The notes below the pieces were generated by a model. It was not told where the DNA came from and searched no databases. It was given only the letters and a program-made list of their open reading frames with translations. A program made the position numbers and the translations under genes. A stretch of 64,000 nucleotides of DNA from Kitasatospora viridis (lineage in GTDB: Bacteria; Actinomycetota; Actinomycetes; Streptomycetales; Streptomycetaceae): NCBI RefSeq assembly GCF_007829815.1, contig NZ_VIWT01000001.1:4369001-4433000 (forward strand). Direction: 5' to 3'. Shown piece by piece: positions 60,168 to 64,000 of this stretch (the stretch's first letter is position 1; each line of letters begins with the position of its first letter).

Positions 60168-61001
60168 CTAGCTGCCCTGGAGCTGCGGGGTCGCCAGGCG
60201 GGCGAACTCCCACGGGTCGTGGGCGCTGAACACGGTCACCCCGTGGTCCCGGTGCAGGATGCGCAGCAGGTCGAGGGTCGCGCCGGCGGCCGTGGCGTCG
60301 ATCTGGGCGCCCTGCTGGACCGGCGCGAAGACCGGGTGCCGCAGCGGCGGGGTGCGGTCGATCTCGCCGTGGTACATGTACGCGTCGCCGGCGTGCAGCA
60401 GCCACCCGCCGTCCGCCGCGCGCACGGCGACCCCCGCGTGCCCCGCCGAGTGGCCGGGCAGCGGCACCAGCAGCACCTCGGCCGACAGCCCCTCGGGCCG
60501 CACCACGCCCGCGACGCCGAACCAGTCGGCCGGCTCCTGAGCGGGCGTCAGCAGCGGCCGGTGTGCGCGGTGGGTCGGCATGAAGCGGTCCAGGGTGTGC
60601 CGGTGGTGTGCGGCGGCCGGGTCGGTGGCGGCCCGGTACTCGTCGGCGAGCAGGTGCACCCGGGCGTGCGGGAAGTCGGGCAGGCCGCCGGTGTGGTCGC
60701 GGTGCAGGTGGGTGAGCACGATGTGGCGCACGTCCTCGGGCGCGAAGCCGAGGCCGGTGACCTGGTGCAGCGCCGTCTCCTCGGCGCGCAGCCCCGGCCG
60801 GGCGTGGGCGACCCAGTCGGCGCCCAGCGAGCCGTCGGGGTCGCGCAGGTCGCCGGTGCCGATGCCGCTGTCCACCAGGACCAGCCCGTCCGCCCCGGTC
60901 TCGATCAGCAGGGCGTGGCAGACGGCGTCGAGCTCGGGCCCGTCGCCCTCGACCGGCGGAATCGTGCGCAGGGAACCGGTGTTGAGATGATGGATTCGCA
61001 T
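60168..61001 (-). CDS. MBL-fold hydrolase (lactonase-like)
   Basis: 277 residues. Zinc motif HLHRDHTGG, with VLVDSGIGTGDLRDP upstream, PLPGHSAGHAGV and LHAGDAYMYHGEID downstream, and a final FSAHDPWEFAR. The order (HxHxDH, GH, D, H) is that of AHL-lactonase and related alkylsulfatase/quercetinase-type hydrolases. Length and the N-terminal MRIHHLNTGSLRT resemble AttM/AiiB-type enzymes. Substrate unproven. Divergent from an HxlR regulator 25 bp away, probably its controller. Confidence 0.87.
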   Translation of the reverse strand: MRIHHLNTGSLRTIPPVEGDGPELDAVCHALLIETGADGLVLVDSGIGTGDLRDPDGSLGADWVAHARPGLRAEETALHQVTGLGFAPEDVRHIVLTHLHRDHTGGLPDFPHARVHLLADEYRAATDPAAAHHRHTLDRFMPTHRAHRPLLTPAQEPADWFGVAGVVRPEGLSAEVLLVPLPGHSAGHAGVAVRAADGGWLLHAGDAYMYHGEIDRTPPLRHPVFAPVQQGAQIDATAAGATLDLLRILHRDHGVTVFSAHDPWEFARLATPQLQGS

Positions 61002-61026
61002 GTGAGGGAGCGTAGGAGGGGGCTTC

Positions 61027-61404
61027 GTGGCTCACCAAACGGTTGGACACGGTCCCCTGGCCGACTGTCCGCAGAGCGAACTGGTGCCGCCGGGGCCCGA
61101 ACCGCGCTGCCCGGTCGACATCACCCTTGCCGCCCTGGCCGGGCGCTGGACCCCGCTGGTGCTGCGCGAGTTCCTGCTGCGGGGCGAGGCGACGTACTCC
61201 GAGCTGTCCGCCGCCCTGCCGACGCTGTCGGACAAGGTGCTCTCGGAGCGGCTGGCCCAGCTGACCCGCGCGGGCATCATCGACCGCCACCGCGAGGCCG
61301 GTTGGCCGCCCCGGGTGCGGTACGTGCTGACCGGCGAGGGGCGGGAGCTGGCACCGGTGCTGCGCAGCATGTGGGACTGGGGGGCGGCGCGCCGGGACGG
61401 GTGA
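61027..61404 (+). CDS. HxlR family transcriptional regulator
   Basis: 125 residues, GTG start with AGGAGGGGG upstream. CPVDITLAALAGRWTPLVLREFLLRGEATYSELSAALPTLSDKVLSERLAQLTRAGIIDRH is the HxlR winged helix, beginning with the conserved Cys that in some members senses quinones or aldehydes. The C-terminal helix (LAPVLRSMWDWGAARR) mediates dimerisation. The intergenic space with the MBL gene is only 25 bp, so one operator would control both. Confidence 0.92.
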   Translation: MAHQTVGHGPLADCPQSELVPPGPEPRCPVDITLAALAGRWTPLVLREFLLRGEATYSELSAALPTLSDKVLSERLAQLTRAGIIDRHREAGWPPRVRYVLTGEGRELAPVLRSMWDWGAARRDG

Positions 61405-61431
61405 GTCACGGTGCCGGTTCGTGGCGGTGGT

Positions 61432-61839
61432 TCACGGGTCGACGATCGGCACGCAGGGCTGGGCCTGCCGCAGGTCGACGGTCAGCCCGTGGGCCGGTGC
61501 CACGTTGAACAGCAGGTCCGCGCCGCTGACGGCCGCGAGCGCGAGCGGGGCGAGCAGGCAGCCCGTCAGGATCCGGATCCACAGCCGCTTGCGGTGGAGC
61601 AGGTGCGGCGACCAGAAGCCGAGCAGGAAGGTGCTGGTGTACACCGTCAGGTAGCAGAGGCCCTTGAAGAGCGGCGTGGCCAGGTCGATGTTCGGGTCCG
61701 TGTCTCCCGGCTCGGGGTGCGGGTAGCACTCCAGGTAGCCGGGGACGAGCACGTGGACCGTCCACAGCAGGCAGACGCTGAGCACGAGTCCGACCAGCAG
61801 CGCGGCGGTCGTCAGCGCGGCGACGCGGCCTGAAGACAT
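61432..61839 (-). CDS. Small integral membrane protein, unknown
   Basis: 135 residues; AAGGAGGGG upstream of the ATG. Three clear hydrophobic helices (VAALTTAALLVGLVLSVCLLWTVHVLV; GLCYLTVYTSTFLLGFW; WIRILTGCLLAPLALAAVSGADLLF) with an extracytoplasmic loop rich in Cys/Pro/Asp between the first two (ECYPHPEPGDTDPNIDL) and a C-terminal tail. I recognise no family. It stands alone between HxlR and the rhomboid gene. Confidence 0.65.
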   Translation of the reverse strand: MSSGRVAALTTAALLVGLVLSVCLLWTVHVLVPGYLECYPHPEPGDTDPNIDLATPLFKGLCYLTVYTSTFLLGFWSPHLLHRKRLWIRILTGCLLAPLALAAVSGADLLFNVAPAHGLTVDLRQAQPCVPIVDP

Positions 61840-61990
61840 GGGCTCCCCTCCTTGGTTCAGAGGAAGGGACGGCTGATGTTGATCTTCGGTTCCCGTGGCG
61901 GGCCGGACCCGCGCGGACGCACCGTCAGCACCGTTCGCTAGCTTGTGCGGATTCGACCCACCGACGGCCCCAGACGGAGAACCACCCGCG

Positions 61991-62923
61991 ATGAACCCGA
62001 CGCCCGCCCCCGAGGCGCCGCCCGCCCCCGCCTGCTACCGGCACGCGCAGCGCGAGACGTACATCCGCTGCACCCGGTGCGACCGCCACATCTGCCCGGA
62101 CTGCATGCGCGAGGCGCCGGTCGGCCACCAGTGCCCCGACTGCGTGCGGGCCGGACACCAGGGCATGCGCGAGGCGCGGACGGTCTTCGGCGCCCGCACG
62201 GGTGCCGGGCCCGTCCTGACGTACCTGCTGATCGCGCTCAACGTGCTGGCCTACCTGCTGGAACTGGCCCGCCCCGACACCGTCGACCGCTACGACAACC
62301 TGGGCCAGGGACTGCTCGGTCCGGACGGCAAGGCGTACGTCTTCCAGGGGGCCGGGGTCCCGCTGCCGCCCGGCTTCCACCTGTCCGGCGTCGCGCACGG
62401 CGAGTGGTACCGCCTGATCACCTCCGCCTTCCTGCACCAGCCGCCCGGCCAGGGCACCTTCGGGATCCTGCACATCCTGATGAACATGTACTCGCTGTGG
62501 CTGTTCGGCCGGGTGATGGAGGTGCAGCTCGGCCGGATCCGGTTCCTGGCGCTCTACCTGCTCTCCGCCGTCGGCGGCTCGGTGCTCGGCTACCTGATCT
62601 CGCCGACCGAGGCCGCCCTCGGCGCGTCCGGCGCGATCTTCGGCCTGGTCGGCGCCTACTTCCTGATGACCCGCCGGATGCACTCCGACCCGCTGGGCGG
62701 CGGGCGCCAGTTGATCGCCTCGGTGATCTGGCTGGTCGCCTCGGCCGGCATCACCTCCTGGCAGGGCCACCTCGGCGGCCTGCTCACCGGCCTGCTGCTG
62801 GGCACGGCCTTCGTCTTCGCCCCGCGCAAGGCGCGGGCGGCGGTGCAGGTGGCGGCGGTGCTGGCGGTCGGCGCGCTGCTGGTGGGCGGGGTGCTGTACC
62901 AGACGGCGGCGCTGACGGGGTGA
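61991..62923 (+). CDS. Rhomboid intramembrane serine protease with N-terminal zinc finger
   Basis: 310 residues from ATG 61991. N-terminal B-box-like zinc finger (CYRHAQRETYIRCTRCDRHICPDCMREAPVGHQCPDCVRAG, ~15-55). Six to seven helices follow, with the catalytic Ser213 in GASGAIFG and His260 in SWQGHLGGLLTG; HGEWYRLITSAFLH and HILMNMYSLWLFG are family motifs. It cleaves transmembrane helices of unknown client proteins in the cytoplasmic membrane. The zinc-finger form is common in actinobacteria. The stop codon sits in a GGGGTTGA tandem repeat. Confidence 0.93.
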   Translation: MNPTPAPEAPPAPACYRHAQRETYIRCTRCDRHICPDCMREAPVGHQCPDCVRAGHQGMREARTVFGARTGAGPVLTYLLIALNVLAYLLELARPDTVDRYDNLGQGLLGPDGKAYVFQGAGVPLPPGFHLSGVAHGEWYRLITSAFLHQPPGQGTFGILHILMNMYSLWLFGRVMEVQLGRIRFLALYLLSAVGGSVLGYLISPTEAALGASGAIFGLVGAYFLMTRRMHSDPLGGGRQLIASVIWLVASAGITSWQGHLGGLLTGLLLGTAFVFAPRKARAAVQVAAVLAVGALLVGGVLYQTAALTG

Positions 62924-62939
62924 GGGGTTGAGGGGTTGA
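62917..62939 (+). repeat. 8-bp tandem repeat at the rhomboid stop codon
   Basis: GGGGTGA (62917-62923, ending in the stop) is followed by GGGGTTGA at 62924-62931 and again at 62932-62939. Confidence 0.8.
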
Positions 62940-63001
62940 CGTGCGGCGCACGGCCCGGCCGCTGGGGCTCGGGCCGGTGCTGCGTGTCGACATGGCGGGG
63001 G

Positions 63002-63199
63002 TCAGCGCCGGTCCGGCAGCGGACAGCGGGGGCACTTGCACTCCGGCCACTCCGAGGTGAGTTCGATCGCGCAGGGGACGGCGAGGTCGAGGGTGCCGGC
63101 GGAGAGCTCGATGCGCTCGCCGGCGGTGGTGATCCGGTAGGTGCGCAGGTGCAGGATGCTGCGGCGGGTGTGGGGCGGGTCGGGGAGCGGGATCGTCAT
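63002..63199 (-). CDS. 65-residue Cys-containing hypothetical protein
   Basis: MTIPLPDPPHTRRSILHLRTYRITTAGERIELSAGTLDLAVPCAIEL... ending EWPECKCPRCPLPDRR. Predicted beta strands are followed by a C-terminal cysteine motif, WPECKCPRC, that could bind zinc with its partner cysteine upstream. It starts 3 bp after the stop of the 31-codon ORF. I recognise no named family; similar small proteins occur beside XRE regulators in streptomycetes (from memory, not checked). Confidence 0.6.
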   Translation of the reverse strand: MTIPLPDPPHTRRSILHLRTYRITTAGERIELSAGTLDLAVPCAIELTSEWPECKCPRCPLPDRR

Positions 63200-63202
63200 G
63201 GG

Positions 63203-63298
63203 TCAGCTCGCGTTGCAGTAGGGGCAGTTCGGCCACCCGAGCGGGCAGGGCCGGGGCCTGGGGGTGGGGGCGGGGAGGAGTCGGCGCAGGAGCAGCAC
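63203..63298 (-). CDS. Possible 31-residue Cys-rich peptide gene
   Basis: GTG start; the translation begins MLLLRRLLPAPTPRPRP and ends CPLGWPNCPYCNAS. It lies 9 bp after the upstream gene's stop and 3 bp before the next gene's ATG, the tight spacing expected of an operon. Its WPNCPYC end echoes WPECKCPRC in the following protein. There is no Shine-Dalgarno sequence, so translation would depend on coupling. It may equally be non-coding. Confidence 0.35.
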   Translation of the reverse strand: MLLLRRLLPAPTPRPRPCPLGWPNCPYCNAS

Positions 63299-63307
63299 GG
63301 TCAGCGA

Positions 63308-63541
63308 TCAGCGATCAGCGGCGGCGGCGCGGAGCAGGACGTCGGCGAGCTGGAGCGCCACGTCCGGGCGGACGGCGCCGAGCTCGATGAGCGTGGTGCC
63401 GGTGAAGGGGGAGGGGTGGTCCAGCCCGAGGGAGGGCAGCGTGACGCCAACTCCCTGGAGGCCGAGCGTGAGTTGGGTGAGCGCGTGTTCGGCTTCGCGG
63501 CGCTGGTCGGCGATGAGGACCTGGAGGCGGGAGGGGGGCAT
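63308..63541 (-). CDS. 77-residue hypothetical protein in XRE-associated cluster
   Basis: The start MPPSRLQVLIADQRREAEHALTQLTLGLQGVGVTLPSLGLD is one long helix. HPSPFTGTTLIELGAVRPDVALQLADVLLRAA follows. GGAG precedes the ATG. It heads the leftward set of three small genes, divergent from the XRE gene with 131 bp between starts. No function known. The end of the gene overlaps a triplicated CAGCGAT word (63303-63320). Confidence 0.6.
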   Translation of the reverse strand: MPPSRLQVLIADQRREAEHALTQLTLGLQGVGVTLPSLGLDHPSPFTGTTLIELGAVRPDVALQLADVLLRAAAADR

Positions 63542-63620
63542 GGGGTGCTCCGATCTTTGGGGAAAGGGGGGTTCCTGCCGCTATTGACTGTGCATCATGG
63601 GGAGTGCGCTCCGGAGGGGT

Positions 63621-63656
63621 TTGACTACTGAGCGCGTTGAAACTGGCGCTAGTCAA
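63621..63656. promoter_or_regulatory. Inverted-repeat operator candidate before the XRE gene
   Basis: TTGACTA-ctg-AGCGC (63621-63635) and GCGCTAGTCAA (63646-63656) are inverted copies around a 10-bp centre, placed 17-52 bp before the XRE ATG and ~80 bp from the divergent small gene. This is an expected site for autoregulation; TTGACT is also a fair -35 sequence on either strand. Confidence 0.5.
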
Positions 63657-63672
63657 TGCTGGGAGTTGCACC

Positions 63673-64000
63673 ATGTCCCTGGCCGATGCACTCGACCCCA
63701 CTGCTTCCGTTCAGGCGTTCTACGCAACGGATCTGCGCAAGAAGCGGGAGGAGCACGGCGTCACGCAGCGGGAGTTCGCGAAGCTCGCACTCATGGCGCC
63801 GTCGCTGTTGAACAAGATCGAGGCCGGCGTGCGGCTGCCCACCAAGGAGCTGTCCGAGCTGGCGGACGGGCGGTTCGGGACGGGGGACTACTTCCAGCGG
63901 TTGTGGCCCTTGGTGATCAAGTTCGCGTTCCCGAAGTGGTTCCGGCCGTTCGTGGACCTGGAGGAAGCGGCGCGCATCATCCGGTCGTTCCAGGTCCAGG
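63673..64000 (+). CDS. XRE regulator, Scr1/DUF5753 type (3' truncated by window edge)
   Basis: Open from ATG 63673 to the window end (109 codons). Helix-turn-helix at residues ~20-57 (DLRKKREEHGVTQREFAKLALMAPSLLNKIEAGVRLPT). It continues into FPKWFRPFVDLEEAARIIRSFQVQ, the opening of the DUF5753 ligand-like domain of Scr1-type regulators, which are very numerous in streptomycetes and usually pair with a small DUF397 protein. Here the small neighbours are on the opposite strand and are not DUF397; a DUF397 gene may lie beyond the window. GGGAG precedes the start. Confidence 0.82.
   Translation, partial: MSLADALDPTASVQAFYATDLRKKREEHGVTQREFAKLALMAPSLLNKIEAGVRLPTKELSELADGRFGTGDYFQRLWPLVIKFAFPKWFRPFVDLEEAARIIRSFQVQ

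Overview
The window is GC-rich actinobacterial chromosome, almost certainly Streptomycetaceae (Streptomyces or Kitasatospora type). The reasons are very high third-position GC, frequent GTG and TTG starts, a gene order typical of the Streptomyces core chromosome (leuS-comEA-comEC-holA-rpsT-lepA; hrcA-dnaJ-rsmE; phoH-ybeY-hemolysin-era; leuA; recO-uppS-zur-znuBCA-glyS), TTGTCCACA-type DnaA boxes, Zur boxes and a CIRCE element. I see no tRNA, rRNA, CRISPR array or complete insertion sequence.

Layout. 1-2.2 kb: the tail of an XRE/TPR-type regulator and a galE-like epimerase. 2.2-7.3 kb: leuS behind a short Leu-codon leader with an intrinsic terminator, a membrane-anchored hypothetical protein and degV. 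7.3-13.1 kb: tandem repeats and two DnaA boxes, then comEA, comEC, two small reverse genes and holA. 13.3-23.1 kb: rpsT, lepA, a heterodimeric ABC exporter, fadD and hemW. 23.1-33.0 kb: a Uma2 gene, DUF3097, pspAB, htpX, the CIRCE-controlled hrcA followed by dnaJ and rsmE, and a giant tricorn-type protease. 33.0-41.4 kb: HIT, RNase Z-like, phoH, ybeY, a CBS/CorC protein, an MFS/XRE pair, a degenerate cytidine deaminase-like gene and era. 41.4-44.9 kb: an M4 protease with its emfourin-type inhibitor, then leuA behind a Leu-rich leader peptide. 45.1-52.3 kb: a zinc-ribbon/TerB-like gene, recO, uppS, zur, znuB/C/A and glyS.

The last 12 kb (52.3-64 kb) is more accessory. It holds NADAR, a glycosyltransferase overlapping an unknown gene, a second MFS/XRE pair with a palindromic operator, a 171-bp foldback element (MITE-like) with 21-bp terminal repeats, an asparaginase, a small gene coupled to a lipoprotein, an MBL hydrolase/HxlR pair, a rhomboid protease, and a cluster of very small genes divergent from a truncated Scr1-type XRE regulator.

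How the genes work together. Leucine supply (leuA) and leucine charging (leuS) each carry a Leu-codon leader. Zinc uptake (znuABC) sits beside its Zur repressor and has two Zur boxes. Heat-shock control (CIRCE-hrcA-dnaJ) lies beside membrane proteolysis (htpX). Ribosome assembly and translation factors (lepA, rpsT, era, ybeY, rsmE, glyS) recur throughout. The most unusual signals are the paired leader peptides, tandem duplications that each span a stop codon (degV, hrcA, rsmE, rhomboid), the foldback element, the double DnaA box before the competence genes, a znuA promoter that predicts a leaderless mRNA, and the small-gene/XRE cluster at the right edge.
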